Shown here in pieces: positions 53,544 to 63,058 of a stretch of DNA of 64,000 nt (its first letter is position 1; each line of letters starts with the position of its first letter). A program made the position numbers and the translations under genes. The notes below the pieces were generated by a model. That model did not search any database, had not been told where the DNA came from, and worked only from the letters and a program-made list of their open reading frames with translations. Source of the DNA: JAJZRV01 sp027442615 (GTDB lineage: Bacteria > Pseudomonadota > Gammaproteobacteria > Burkholderiales > Ferrovaceae); NCBI GenBank assembly GCA_027442615.1, contig DAIBBI010000006.1, forward strand, positions 53,473-117,472, in the 5' to 3' direction.

Positions 53544-54821
53544 ATGAGCCTTCCTGCATTTTCCTTTGCGGAAATTGCCACGCAACTGTGGATGAAGTTT
53601 CTGCTGGTAGCCCTCTTTGCCTTCATCGTGGGCCTGGAATTTCGGGAGTATCTCGCCAAGCGCGAAGACCATCTCGCCATCGGTTCTGCCAGGACGTACA
53701 CGTTTGTGGCAATTCTTGGCTTTGTCCTGTACAGCCTGGACCCCGGTTTACGCCTCTACATCGCCGGTTTTGTTCTTCTCGTGGTTCTGTTCGGCCTCTT
53801 CTATCAGCATAAGGTGCAGACGGGCCAGCTTGGCATCTTGCAACTCCTGATCGGCGCCATCGTCTATACCTTCGGTCCGGTCGCCCTGACCATGCCCTTG
53901 TGGTTTTTTGTGCTGCTTTTTGTCGCCAACATCTTCGTCCTGAGTGCAAAACCTTTGGCGCACCGGCTTCTGGAACACATGGACCAGCAAGAGTTGATCA
54001 CGCTGGCCAAATTCCTTTTGCTCTCCGCAGTCATTCTGCCGCTGTTACCTCGGGAAGTGCTTCGCCCGGAAATCCCTGCCTCTCCCTTCCACATCTGGAT
54101 GGCAGTCGTAGTCATTTCCTCCATTTCCTATGCGGGCTACATCCTGCGGCGCTATGTATTTCCACACCGTGGTTATTTCATTACGGGAATTCTGGGTGGC
54201 CTGTATTCCAGTACGGCAACCACGGTTGTCCTGGTACGCGTGGATCGCACCAACCCGGTTCCCAACCGCACCATGCAAGCTGCCGTGCTTGCAGCTTCCG
54301 GGATGATGTACCTACGACTGCTGCTGCTGGTGTCCCTGTTCAGTCCAAGCTACCTTGTCCTGACGACCCCGCCGCTGGTACTGTTTGGGATCGGCTCTTT
54401 TGCGCTCGCCGTCTACTTTGCGCATCTCGGAGCCAAAGAGCCTCTTGTACCCGCAGAGCGGGCCGCGGGCAACCCCCTGGCATTTGGCACGGCATTTCTG
54501 TTTGCCATCCTGTTCGTGGCGATGATCTTCCTGACACGCGTCATCGCTCTCGAATTCGGGTCCAGCGGGCTCAAGGCACTTTCCTTTGGCATTGGCTTTA
54601 CAGACATTGACCCTTTTGTAATGTCCCTGCTCAACGGTGCCTACCCGGTAGTGACCCCTTCCCAACTGTCCGGTGCGCTGCTGATCGCGGCCGGCAGCAA
54701 TGACCTCCTGAAGGGAATCTACGCCATCACGCTGGGTAACCGGAGCGCCAATCGCTCGGTCATGGCGGCTCTGTTTGGCGTCGGGGTGCTGACAATTGGA
54801 TACGGTCTTCTCTTATTCTGA
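53544..54821 (+). CDS. MgtC/DUF4010-type membrane protein
   Basis: 425 residues with about 11 membrane helices. The N-terminal part (FIVGLEFREYLAKR, then GSARTYTFVAILGF) is MgtC/SapB-like and the C-terminal part (GILGGLYSSTATTVVLVR, QLSGALLIAAGSNDLLKGIYA) is DUF4010. Function unproven; MgtC relatives affect magnesium homeostasis or ATP synthase. It is divergent from the lipoprotein gene across 118 bases that contain a perfect TTGACA at 53459-53464 but no well-spaced -10. Confidence 0.85.
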   Translation: MSLPAFSFAEIATQLWMKFLLVALFAFIVGLEFREYLAKREDHLAIGSARTYTFVAILGFVLYSLDPGLRLYIAGFVLLVVLFGLFYQHKVQTGQLGILQLLIGAIVYTFGPVALTMPLWFFVLLFVANIFVLSAKPLAHRLLEHMDQQELITLAKFLLLSAVILPLLPREVLRPEIPASPFHIWMAVVVISSISYAGYILRRYVFPHRGYFITGILGGLYSSTATTVVLVRVDRTNPVPNRTMQAAVLAASGMMYLRLLLLVSLFSPSYLVLTTPPLVLFGIGSFALAVYFAHLGAKEPLVPAERAAGNPLAFGTAFLFAILFVAMIFLTRVIALEFGSSGLKALSFGIGFTDIDPFVMSLLNGAYPVVTPSQLSGALLIAAGSNDLLKGIYAITLGNRSANRSVMAALFGVGVLTIGYGLLLF

Positions 54822-54830
54822 GCGAACCGC

Positions 54831-55769
54831 TCATGTCGGGTTTGCGTGGCTCCATGCCAGCGCCGCAGCTCCCAGCATGCCGGCGCGATCCACTGCAGTT
54901 GAAGGGCTCACCCGGATGCGGCCACGCAACGCGGGGATCAATGCACCCTCCAAGTGCTCCAGAAAAGCCGGTGCCATGAGCGACCAGGATCCGCTCAATC
55001 CGCCGCCGATCACAACCTCTGAAACATCCACAATCTTCAGCACATGTGCCAGCGCCACGCCAAGGAACATGGCGGCCTGCTCAAATGCCCCCATGGCCCG
55101 GGCGTCACCCTGGCGGGCTAATGAGGCAATGGCCTCGGCATCCAGACTTACCTGCTTCGACGCCGCATAATTCAGGACGAGTCCTCCGGCAGAAGCGTAC
55201 TGCTCCAGACATCCGCGGTTGCCGCAGCCGCAGTGCCGCCCTCCCGGGTCGACAATGAGGTGTCCTAGTTCCATGGCCACGCCATGTTCCCCCGAATAGG
55301 GCTTTCCGTGCAGTATCAAACCGCCGCCCACCCCCGTGCCAAGCCCCACGTAGAGCAACGAGCCCGGCCTTGGCTGGAGCAGAAGATATTCGCCGTAGGC
55401 TGCGGCCAGCGCATCATTCTCCAGAATCACCGGTAATCCCAGGTGCGCCGTCAGCGGGGCAATGAGATCAGCATTCAGAAGGCCCGGCAAGTTGGGCGAC
55501 AGGGTCACGACCCGGGTGTCGGGCGCAATGAACCCAGGAAACCCAATGCCCACGCCTTGCACCTTGGGATAGCGGGCACGAGCCTCACCGATGGCCTGCA
55601 GCAGGTTTTCGACGACGGCACCCAGAGCCTCCGAAGCAGAAAGTTTCTGGCAGATTTCAGTAAAACCGGTATGTCTGCGTGTGGTCCAGACCAGTTCGCG
55701 TCCCGACAGCACGCCCACGCGCAGGTTCGTTCCACCCACGTCAACCCCGATCAGGAAAGGCTCCTTCAT
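54831..55769 (-). CDS. ROK-family sugar kinase (glucokinase-like)
   Basis: 312 residues. The phosphate motif DVGGTNLRVG is at the N-terminus and the zinc motif CGCGNRGCLEQYAS mid-protein, so it is a ROK protein lacking a DNA-binding domain, which favours kinase over repressor. VILENDALAAAYGEYLL carries the catalytic aspartate. It should phosphorylate glucose or a related sugar. Overlaps the GH57 gene by ATGA and is the last gene of a glycogen-related operon, so glucose released from glucan is a likely substrate. Confidence 0.9.
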   Translation of the reverse strand: MKEPFLIGVDVGGTNLRVGVLSGRELVWTTRRHTGFTEICQKLSASEALGAVVENLLQAIGEARARYPKVQGVGIGFPGFIAPDTRVVTLSPNLPGLLNADLIAPLTAHLGLPVILENDALAAAYGEYLLLQPRPGSLLYVGLGTGVGGGLILHGKPYSGEHGVAMELGHLIVDPGGRHCGCGNRGCLEQYASAGGLVLNYAASKQVSLDAEAIASLARQGDARAMGAFEQAAMFLGVALAHVLKIVDVSEVVIGGGLSGSWSLMAPAFLEHLEGALIPALRGRIRVSPSTAVDRAGMLGAAALAWSHANPT

Positions 55770-57784
55770 GAATCAACTGTCAACCGGATGACCAGCGCTT
55801 CCTGCAATTGCCGGCATGGCCAGATCAGATGCAATGTCACGGCCTGCATGATCTTTTCAAAGCCTGCCTCGGACTGTGAAACGCTGAAACAGGGCTCGGA
55901 TCGTAGCCTGCCGGTCTGGTTGCACGCCAGGGTCAGCGTGCCCCCCAGGATGTCGTCACGCAGGGTGATTTCGTCGCAAACCAGGGAATCGATGGGTTGT
56001 GCAAACCCGCCCAGAACCTTTCCAGCCACCTCAAAACGTCCGGCTGGGCCATCGCAACTGGGCATGGCCAGGTTGAGCGCCACTTCCAGGAGTCCTTCCG
56101 AAGGGGCGCCGAGTGCATAGGTCACCACCAGTGCGTTACGCTCAAGTGCAATCCGTTTGTGCAGGAGCGGCCCTGGCTCAAGGCTTTCAAAAGTCAGCAC
56201 GGCCCCTGGGCCCTGTTCGGCTTGTGCGCCATATCGCAGTACCGCGGGTTCAGCCCCCTCGCCGGAGTAGAAGCGATCCATGAAAATGGAGCGGCGGATG
56301 CTGTCATACACCATGTCTTCAGGCAGGATGATGTGTTTGAAACTGACACGTTCGTGCGGATTGGCAAGACCTTCCCCGTTGTTCGCACTGGTCTGGTTGA
56401 GGGTGACCTTATGGTGATAGTGCTCGCGCTGACGCGTCAGCGTATCGCCAAAATTATGCTGCAAGCTGTAGCTATCCAGTTCGCAAATGTCCGCGGGACC
56501 GTCACTGCGCACCACGGCCTGCAGCAGGCCGTTTTGAAGGAAGGTCTCAGCATGGCCGTCAAGGTCGATATCACTGATCGAGCGCGAAGGTCGCGGCATG
56601 GCTGCATCGAGCAGGCCTTCCAGACGAACCAGCGCCCCATACACGGCGCGGCGTAGATGCGGCAAATAGAGCCCGCCGAACAGGCCGTGCCAATAGGCAT
56701 CGTTGGCCTGGGCCTCATACAGGGCATCGCGCATCTGCACGGAGCGCTTGCCTTCGGAAAGCGCCGCAAGGCGGCTGGACAACTCCAGCATGCGCTTGTG
56801 CATCCAGTTGGACTCGGGATAGCGGGTCAGGAAGTTTCGCCAGATGCCGCCGCGCAAAAAGGCTTTTGCGGTGTCAAAGTGGCCCGCGTTTTTGCTTTCC
56901 TGGACCATGGCGGCGAAGCGGTTGGCCGCATCTGCCGGCAGAGTCCATTCATTCATCTCGATGTAGGAGGTAGTGGGCAAATAGATTACGCCGCGCGTCG
57001 TGGCCGCAGCATGATAATCGCAGTAGCGCATGGGCTGTACGATGCTGGAATCGAGGACCCTGCGGATAAAGTCCTCCAACCAGCCACGCGTGTAAACCCA
57101 ATCATAGGTTTCAGGCCAGATGCCGAATTTTTCAATGTCATCGAAATAGACGGCTGCATGGGATTCACCTTCCACAGCCATGCTTTCCAGATACTGCACG
57201 GCCTCGCTGGCCGGGGAAAATGGCAGGCGATAGCGCAGGGCTTCGGAGATGGGAAAGACATCCAGACGCTTGCCATCCTCTTCAGTGCTAAAAAATCCCG
57301 TCAAGTCGCGGCCTTCCTTGCCCGTGCACAGAAAATGGTAGTCATCCACTGTGACGTAATTCACCCCGCTGGCTACCAGTGAGGGGACCACTGTTGAATC
57401 CCATACTCTCTCGGTCAACCAGGCCCCCTGGGGGCGCTCTCCGAGGACCTGCTCCAGTCGCGCCGACATGAGATTGATCTGGCCAATGCGGTCGCGTACC
57501 GGAATGGCGGCCAACACGGGTTCGGTGTAACCCGCCCCAAAAAGCTCTGCCTGCCCTCGAGCCACCAGGAGTTTCAGAAGCTGAACGTCTTCAGGGTAAC
57601 GTTGTGCCAGGTAATCAAATAACCAGCCGCTGACATGGATGGAAAATCGAAAATCCGGAAACCGTTCCATCATGTGCAGAAACGGCTGGTAGCAACGCAA
57701 ATGGGCTTCATCCAGAACCTCGGCAAAGTTGCCCACCGGTTGGTGTGCATGAACGCCAAACAGCAATGCAATTTTCTTGGTCAT
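55766..57784 (-). CDS. GH57 4-alpha-glucanotransferase-like enzyme
   Basis: 672 residues. HAHQPVGNF near the N-terminus, the catalytic glutamate E125 in GAWLTERVWD, and VTVDDYHFL are GH57 motifs. The C-terminal 300 residues fit the DUF1925/DUF1926 domains found in 4-alpha-glucanotransferases of this family. It should rearrange maltodextrins or glucan chains in the cytosol. It is 8 bases after the second GH57 gene. Confidence 0.88.
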   Translation of the reverse strand: MTKKIALLFGVHAHQPVGNFAEVLDEAHLRCYQPFLHMMERFPDFRFSIHVSGWLFDYLAQRYPEDVQLLKLLVARGQAELFGAGYTEPVLAAIPVRDRIGQINLMSARLEQVLGERPQGAWLTERVWDSTVVPSLVASGVNYVTVDDYHFLCTGKEGRDLTGFFSTEEDGKRLDVFPISEALRYRLPFSPASEAVQYLESMAVEGESHAAVYFDDIEKFGIWPETYDWVYTRGWLEDFIRRVLDSSIVQPMRYCDYHAAATTRGVIYLPTTSYIEMNEWTLPADAANRFAAMVQESKNAGHFDTAKAFLRGGIWRNFLTRYPESNWMHKRMLELSSRLAALSEGKRSVQMRDALYEAQANDAYWHGLFGGLYLPHLRRAVYGALVRLEGLLDAAMPRPSRSISDIDLDGHAETFLQNGLLQAVVRSDGPADICELDSYSLQHNFGDTLTRQREHYHHKVTLNQTSANNGEGLANPHERVSFKHIILPEDMVYDSIRRSIFMDRFYSGEGAEPAVLRYGAQAEQGPGAVLTFESLEPGPLLHKRIALERNALVVTYALGAPSEGLLEVALNLAMPSCDGPAGRFEVAGKVLGGFAQPIDSLVCDEITLRDDILGGTLTLACNQTGRLRSEPCFSVSQSEAGFEKIMQAVTLHLIWPCRQLQEALVIRLTVDS

Positions 57785-57792
57785 AAGTCCAG

Positions 57793-59499
57793 TTACTCGG
57801 TGCCACGACGCATGGCGCCACCGGCATTGGCTTTGTCGCTGCCCATGCTGACAGGTTGCAGGAGCGCTTCAGGCACCTGCAGATGCAACAGCGCGTAGAG
57901 ATTGCGTAAATTAAGCCGGTACAGCCTGTCAAAGGACTGGACGCTTTGGGCCACATTGTAGTCGCCAAACCACCAAAACCAATCCGAGCCCTCGCAGATG
58001 CTGAGCTGTCGGGTAGCCTGCTGGTATTCATCGGGTGTCAGAAGGCCGCTGGCCACCACGCGGTCGTAGTGCCGTTTGGCTTCGACCAGGAGATCCCAGG
58101 CCGCATTCTTGTCCGGATTGCCAATCCAGGTGCTGAACGTGCCATAGACCCAACTGCCTGAAACGAGGTTATCCAGCACTGGGACGGCGATCCTGGCCTC
58201 GCCCACGCATTCTGAAAAAGTGGTCGTGACGATAAACGGATGGGACTGCAGGGCCTGGTACAGGTTGCTCAAAAAATAATATCCGTTATAGGGATAGTAT
58301 TCCCAGGCGTTCTCGCCATCCAGGATGATGCTGACCACGGGGTCGGATGCGTCATCGGTGGCGCCATAAATCCCCTCCAGGGCATTGATGAAATCGCTGA
58401 CAGCATCGTAGCTGTCCCAGGTGGCGTATTCGAAGCCAATCTTGTCCGACAGGCGATCATCCCGAAAAAAACAGGTCAGTTCACCCTGGGCCGTTCGATA
58501 GCGATAAGGATGGTAGAGGTATGCCGAACGCTCGGGCAGTGGATCGCTTCTACCCCGGCTCAGGCTGTTGACCAGGACATTCTCCCCCGTGGCGCTCCAC
58601 TGGCAACCCTGGCTGGCCAGCACTTCCAGCGCCGGGCCCGACACGCCCCCTTCTGCCGGCCACACGCCGCGCGCCCTTTGTCCAAAATAATGCATGTGAC
58701 GCGCCAACCCGTGCCTGACTTGCTCCTGGGCACGCTGCAAGCCGCCGGGGTACTCCCGGGCGGAGGGCAAGGCAATTTCTGGCATGGCTTCGCGGGCCGA
58801 GCCAAAATCAAGCAGCAACGGCAGGATCGGATGATAGAACGGGGTCGTCGAAAGCTCGATGCGTGCGTCGTTTTGCAAGGCGCGATATCGCGGAATGATC
58901 TGCCTGATCAATTCGGCGATGAGCTCATACAGCGCCTTGCGGTCTGCATCCGTAAACAAGCTACCTTGCTTCATCAGGCGCTGCACCAGTTCGTTGGCAC
59001 GCCGCACACTCTCACCCATCCAGGCCAGGTGGTACCACACCAGCAGGTCAGCCAGGTATTGGTGTGAAAGATACTGCTGCAGCTTTGGGTCCTGTTCGGT
59101 CAACCCGGTAAAGGTGCTGTACAAGCGATGATAAGCAGGAAATGGCTCGATCATCTTGGAGAAATTGCTGCGATAACAGGCGCCGAGGATCAGATCGCGT
59201 TCATCTTCAGTCAGATCGTCCATCGTGGTCCTTGCTAGCAAAGACAGCAAGGGATCGCGTAGCGCCCCGGTCTTGAACTGGTTGCAATAGTCCTCCAGCT
59301 GCTCCACCAGGGAGGGCACGAAGTTGACTACGCATGCCATGTCCGGGTGCTGCTCAAGGTGCCAGGCCATGTCCGTGTAATCCTTGATGGCATGGAGGTA
59401 GGTCCAGGGCAGTTCGAACCTGCCATCGAGGCTATTGCGGTAATCCGGTTGATGCATATGCCAGCACAGCACCAGGCGAAGTTTTCGGGAGGAGCTCAC
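57793..59499 (-). CDS. GH57 family glycoside hydrolase
   Basis: 568 residues from a GTG. LCWHMHQPDYRN near the N-terminus, GVWPAEGGVSGPALEVLA with the likely nucleophile glutamate, and IILDGENAWEYYPYNGYYF with an acidic residue are the GH57 catalytic regions. This alpha-amylase-like branch acts on alpha-1,4-glucans. It has no signal peptide, so it works inside the cell. It starts 4 bases after glgC and precedes the glucanotransferase. Exact specificity unknown. Confidence 0.88.
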   Translation of the reverse strand: MSSSRKLRLVLCWHMHQPDYRNSLDGRFELPWTYLHAIKDYTDMAWHLEQHPDMACVVNFVPSLVEQLEDYCNQFKTGALRDPLLSLLARTTMDDLTEDERDLILGACYRSNFSKMIEPFPAYHRLYSTFTGLTEQDPKLQQYLSHQYLADLLVWYHLAWMGESVRRANELVQRLMKQGSLFTDADRKALYELIAELIRQIIPRYRALQNDARIELSTTPFYHPILPLLLDFGSAREAMPEIALPSAREYPGGLQRAQEQVRHGLARHMHYFGQRARGVWPAEGGVSGPALEVLASQGCQWSATGENVLVNSLSRGRSDPLPERSAYLYHPYRYRTAQGELTCFFRDDRLSDKIGFEYATWDSYDAVSDFINALEGIYGATDDASDPVVSIILDGENAWEYYPYNGYYFLSNLYQALQSHPFIVTTTFSECVGEARIAVPVLDNLVSGSWVYGTFSTWIGNPDKNAAWDLLVEAKRHYDRVVASGLLTPDEYQQATRQLSICEGSDWFWWFGDYNVAQSVQSFDRLYRLNLRNLYALLHLQVPEALLQPVSMGSDKANAGGAMRRGTE

Positions 59500-59503
59500 G
59501 GGA

Positions 59504-60784
59504 TCAGGTTGGATATCGGCTTTGGTTGAGCATGTCCGGGGTAATCAGGGTCACTCCCTTTTCCGAAACGTAAAAACGTTTGCGATCCTGCTCTGCATCA
59601 AAACCCACCTCGAGGCCATCGGGAATGATGCACCCCCGGTCCACGATGACGCGCTTGAGCATAACGTGCTCGCCAATTCGCGCGTTGGGCAGGATGACGC
59701 TATCCTCCACACGGCTGTAAGCGTTTACATGAACGTCAAAAAACAATACCGAACGGCGCACGGAAGCGCCACTCACGATCGAACCACCGGAAACCAGCGA
59801 ATCCACGGCGCAACCGCGCCGTCCTTCGTCATCAAAGACGAATTTGGCGGGGGGAAACTGTTCCTGGTAGGTCCAGATGGGCCAGGACTTGTCGTACAGG
59901 TTGAGGTCCGGGACGACCTTGGTCATTTCCATGTTGGCTTCCCAGTAGGCGTCAATGGTGCCCACGTCACGCCAGTAAGGAGCCGTTTCGGGTGCGCCCA
60001 CACAGCTCTCGTCAAAGCGATGGGCGTAGACGCGATAACGCGGTACCAGCCACGGAATGATGTCCTGGCCAAAATCATGCCTGGAATGGGGATCGTAGGC
60101 GTCGCGAATCAACTGTTCATACAGAAACTTGGTATTGAACACGTAAATGCCCATGCTGATGAGGGCTTTCCCCGGCGCACCGGGCATGGATGCGGGTTGC
60201 TGTGGCTTTTCGTCAAAGGCGACGATGCGATCGCAATCATCCACCGTCATGACCCCGAAGGCTGACGCATCTTCCAGCGGCACGGTAAGGCAGGCAATGG
60301 TCATGTCTGCCTCAGCGCTGACATGCGCAGCCAGCATCATGCCGTAATCCATTTTGTAGATGTGGTCGCCCGCCAGGATGATGACATGCTCGGGGTTGTG
60401 CGAACGCAAGATGTCGATGTTCTGGAACACAGCATCGGCTGTCCCCTTGTACCATTCTTCCTGGATACGCTGCTGTGCAGGCAGCAACTCGACAAACTCG
60501 TTGAATTCAGCACGCATGAAGCTCCAGCCATGCTGAATATGCTGGATGAGGCTATGGGCCTTGTACTGGGTGACGACGCCGATGCGGCGTATGCCGGAGT
60601 TGATGCAGTTGGAAAGCGGAAAATCGATGATGCGGAACTTGCCGCCAAACAATAGCGCGGGTTTGGCGCGCCACTTGGTGAGATCCATGAGTCGGCTGCC
60701 CCTTCCTCCCGCCAGGATCAACGCCATCGCATTCTTGGTCAGCACGCTGATAAACCGCTCAGATGCGATGTCGCGGGGAAACAT
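59504..60784 (-). CDS. glgC: Glucose-1-phosphate adenylyltransferase
   Basis: 426 residues. The nucleotidyl motif ILAGGRGSRL, the WRAKPALLFGGKFRIIDFPLSNCINSG-type segment (given in parts here: KPALLFGGKF and FPLSNCINSG), GTADAVFQN and IILAGDHIYKMDY are all typical of GlgC. A left-handed beta-helix follows at the C-terminus (VILPNARIGEHV). It makes ADP-glucose for glycogen synthesis. A GAGGAG ribosome site precedes the ATG. First gene of the glgC-GH57-GH57-ROK operon, divergent from glgB. Confidence 0.96.
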   Translation of the reverse strand: MFPRDIASERFISVLTKNAMALILAGGRGSRLMDLTKWRAKPALLFGGKFRIIDFPLSNCINSGIRRIGVVTQYKAHSLIQHIQHGWSFMRAEFNEFVELLPAQQRIQEEWYKGTADAVFQNIDILRSHNPEHVIILAGDHIYKMDYGMMLAAHVSAEADMTIACLTVPLEDASAFGVMTVDDCDRIVAFDEKPQQPASMPGAPGKALISMGIYVFNTKFLYEQLIRDAYDPHSRHDFGQDIIPWLVPRYRVYAHRFDESCVGAPETAPYWRDVGTIDAYWEANMEMTKVVPDLNLYDKSWPIWTYQEQFPPAKFVFDDEGRRGCAVDSLVSGGSIVSGASVRRSVLFFDVHVNAYSRVEDSVILPNARIGEHVMLKRVIVDRGCIIPDGLEVGFDAEQDRKRFYVSEKGVTLITPDMLNQSRYPT

Positions 60785-60820
60785 GTCTGCGCTCCTCAGA
60801 AAATATGATCATGAACGGAC

Positions 60821-60850
60821 TGGCAGCGTGTTATTTTGAGACATTATAAT
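60821..60850 (+). promoter_or_regulatory. Possible promoter of glgB-pgi
   Basis: A perfect TATAAT at 60845-60850 lies 36 bases before the glgB ATG. The best -35 (TGGCAG, 60821-60826) is weak, so an activator may be needed. The same AT-rich patch reads TATAAT on the minus strand (60843-60848) towards glgC. Confidence 0.4.
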
Positions 60851-60886
60851 TGATTTCATGCGGGTGTTTGCTCTCAGGCCTCGAAC

Positions 60887-63058
60887 ATGTCAAAAAAAAT
60901 AGCGGACCCATTACAGCAGGCTATCCTGGAAGCCAGGCAGCACGACCCTTTCAGCACTCTGGGCCTGCACCACACAGGACAGGAGTGGCAGCTGCGCGTG
61001 TTTCTTCCGCATGCCAGCGCACTCGAAATTTTCACCACCCGATGGGAACGGGCATCGCAAATTCATGAACAGGGCCTCTATCTTTGGCGTGGCGCAACTG
61101 CGCCACCCTCACCGTGCCGCATACGCTACATGGAAAGAGGGCGCCAAATTGAAACATTTGATGTCTACTCTTTCCTGCCACTGATCAGCGACCACGATCT
61201 GTACCTGTTCCAGGAAGGACGCTTGCAACAACTCTACCGCGTTCTAGGGGCACACCCCTGCACGCACCAGAATGTGGCCGGAGTCCGTTTTGCCGTCTGG
61301 GCTCCCAATGCCGAGCGCGTCAGCGTGGTTGGTGAATTCAATCACTGGGACGGGCGACAACACACCATGCGCGTACGTAATGCAAGCGGCATCTGGGAGC
61401 TCTTTATCCCGGGTTTGCCGCTGGGTGCCCTGTATAAATTTGAAATAAGAAATCGTCAGAATGGTGCCATCATGGTCAAGACCGATCCCTATGGTTCGGC
61501 ATTTGAACTGCGCCCAGGCACGGCTGCCCGAATTTGCAGCACTGGCAACTTTATCTGGAACGATGCAGCCTGGATGGAACAACGCTCCAGGTCGGACTGG
61601 CTTCATGCGCCCATGAACATTTACGAAGTCCATTTGGGCTCCTGGAAACAACCAGAGGGCCGGACTTTCTACAATTATCGGGAGCTTGCCGATCTGTTGC
61701 TGCCTTATGTTAAGGAAATGGGGTACACCCACATAGAATTGATGCCGATCAGTGAACACCCCCTCGATGAATCATGGGGTTATCAGACCACCGGTTATTA
61801 CGGCGTGACAAGCCGTTATGGCGAGCCTGACGACTTTCGTGCCTTGGTGGACCGCTGCCACGGTGAGGGCATCGGTGTGATCCTCGATTGGGTTCCTGGC
61901 CACTTTCCGAAGGATGCCTTTGCCTTGGCCCGTTTTGACGGAAGCGCCTTGTACGAACACGAAGATCCCCGCCTGGGAGAACATCAGGACTGGGGCACTT
62001 ACATCTTCAACTACGGCCGCAATGAAGTGCGCGGCTTTCTGATCGGCAATGCCCATTACTGGCTGTCCGAATTTCACATTGACGGACTGCGTGTGGATGC
62101 CTTGGCCTCCATGCTCTACCTCTATTATTCACGCAAACCCGGTGAATGGCTGCCCAACGCGTACGGTGGCAGGGAAAATCTCGAAGCCCTGGCGTTTATC
62201 CGCGAGGTCAACCTGATGGTGCACGAGCAGTTTCCCGGAGCGCTCACCATCGCCGAGGAATCCACCTCATGGCCCATGGTGTCGCGCCCCATCTACCTTG
62301 GTGGCCTTGGTTTTTCCATGAAATGGAACATGGGTTGGATGAACGACACCCTGCGCTATTTTTCCCGCGATCCGGTGCATCGTCGCCATCATCACCGCGA
62401 CCTGACATTTTTTCAGCTGTATGCCTACACCGAAAATTTCGTCCTGCCCTTTTCCCATGATGAAGTGGTGCACGGCAAACGTTCCCTCCTCGACAAAATG
62501 CCGGGCGACGTGTGGCAGCGTTTTGCCAACCTGCGCCTGCTTCTGACTTATCAGATGACAAGCCCGGGGAAAAAACTCAATTTCATGGGTAATGAGTTTG
62601 GGCAAGGTCGCGAATGGCAGGTCAAATCCGGACTCGAGTGGTCATTGCTGGAGCAGCATTGGCACCAGGGCATTCAAAACCTGTGTCGCGACCTCAACCG
62701 AAAGTACCGCGACCACCCGGCGCTGCATGACCTTGATTTCGAACCCAGCGGTTTTTCCTGGGTGGATTGCGACAATGCGGATCAATCCATTCTTAGCTTC
62801 GTGCGGCGAAGTCGCTCCGGAATCCAACTGGTGGTCGCACTCAACTTCACTCCCGTGCCACGAACGGAACACCGCCTGGGCGTTCCCGTAGCCGGCCATT
62901 ACCGCGAATTGATCAATAGCGACTCAATCTATTACGGTGGCGGCAATCTTGGCAATGGCTCCGGGCTGCTCGCTACCGCAACGCCGTGGAATGGGCAACC
63001 CTGTTCTCTGACCTTGACCCTGCCTCCCCTGGCGGGCCTCATCCTGGAATCCTGCTAG
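60887..63058 (+). CDS. glgB: 1,4-alpha-glucan branching enzyme
   Basis: 723 residues. N-terminal carbohydrate-binding domains (DPFSTLGLHHTG, then VRFAVWAPNAERVSVVGEFN) precede the GH13 barrel with DSWGYQTTGYYG, catalytic aspartate in GLRVDALASML, glutamate in IAEESTSWP and aspartate in SHDEVVHGK. It introduces alpha-1,6 branches in glycogen. No glgA or glgP is in the window. One base is shared or absent between its stop and the pgi start: TAG ends at 63058 and ATG starts at 63059. Confidence 0.97.
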   Translation: MSKKIADPLQQAILEARQHDPFSTLGLHHTGQEWQLRVFLPHASALEIFTTRWERASQIHEQGLYLWRGATAPPSPCRIRYMERGRQIETFDVYSFLPLISDHDLYLFQEGRLQQLYRVLGAHPCTHQNVAGVRFAVWAPNAERVSVVGEFNHWDGRQHTMRVRNASGIWELFIPGLPLGALYKFEIRNRQNGAIMVKTDPYGSAFELRPGTAARICSTGNFIWNDAAWMEQRSRSDWLHAPMNIYEVHLGSWKQPEGRTFYNYRELADLLLPYVKEMGYTHIELMPISEHPLDESWGYQTTGYYGVTSRYGEPDDFRALVDRCHGEGIGVILDWVPGHFPKDAFALARFDGSALYEHEDPRLGEHQDWGTYIFNYGRNEVRGFLIGNAHYWLSEFHIDGLRVDALASMLYLYYSRKPGEWLPNAYGGRENLEALAFIREVNLMVHEQFPGALTIAEESTSWPMVSRPIYLGGLGFSMKWNMGWMNDTLRYFSRDPVHRRHHHRDLTFFQLYAYTENFVLPFSHDEVVHGKRSLLDKMPGDVWQRFANLRLLLTYQMTSPGKKLNFMGNEFGQGREWQVKSGLEWSLLEQHWHQGIQNLCRDLNRKYRDHPALHDLDFEPSGFSWVDCDNADQSILSFVRRSRSGIQLVVALNFTPVPRTEHRLGVPVAGHYRELINSDSIYYGGGNLGNGSGLLATATPWNGQPCSLTLTLPPLAGLILESC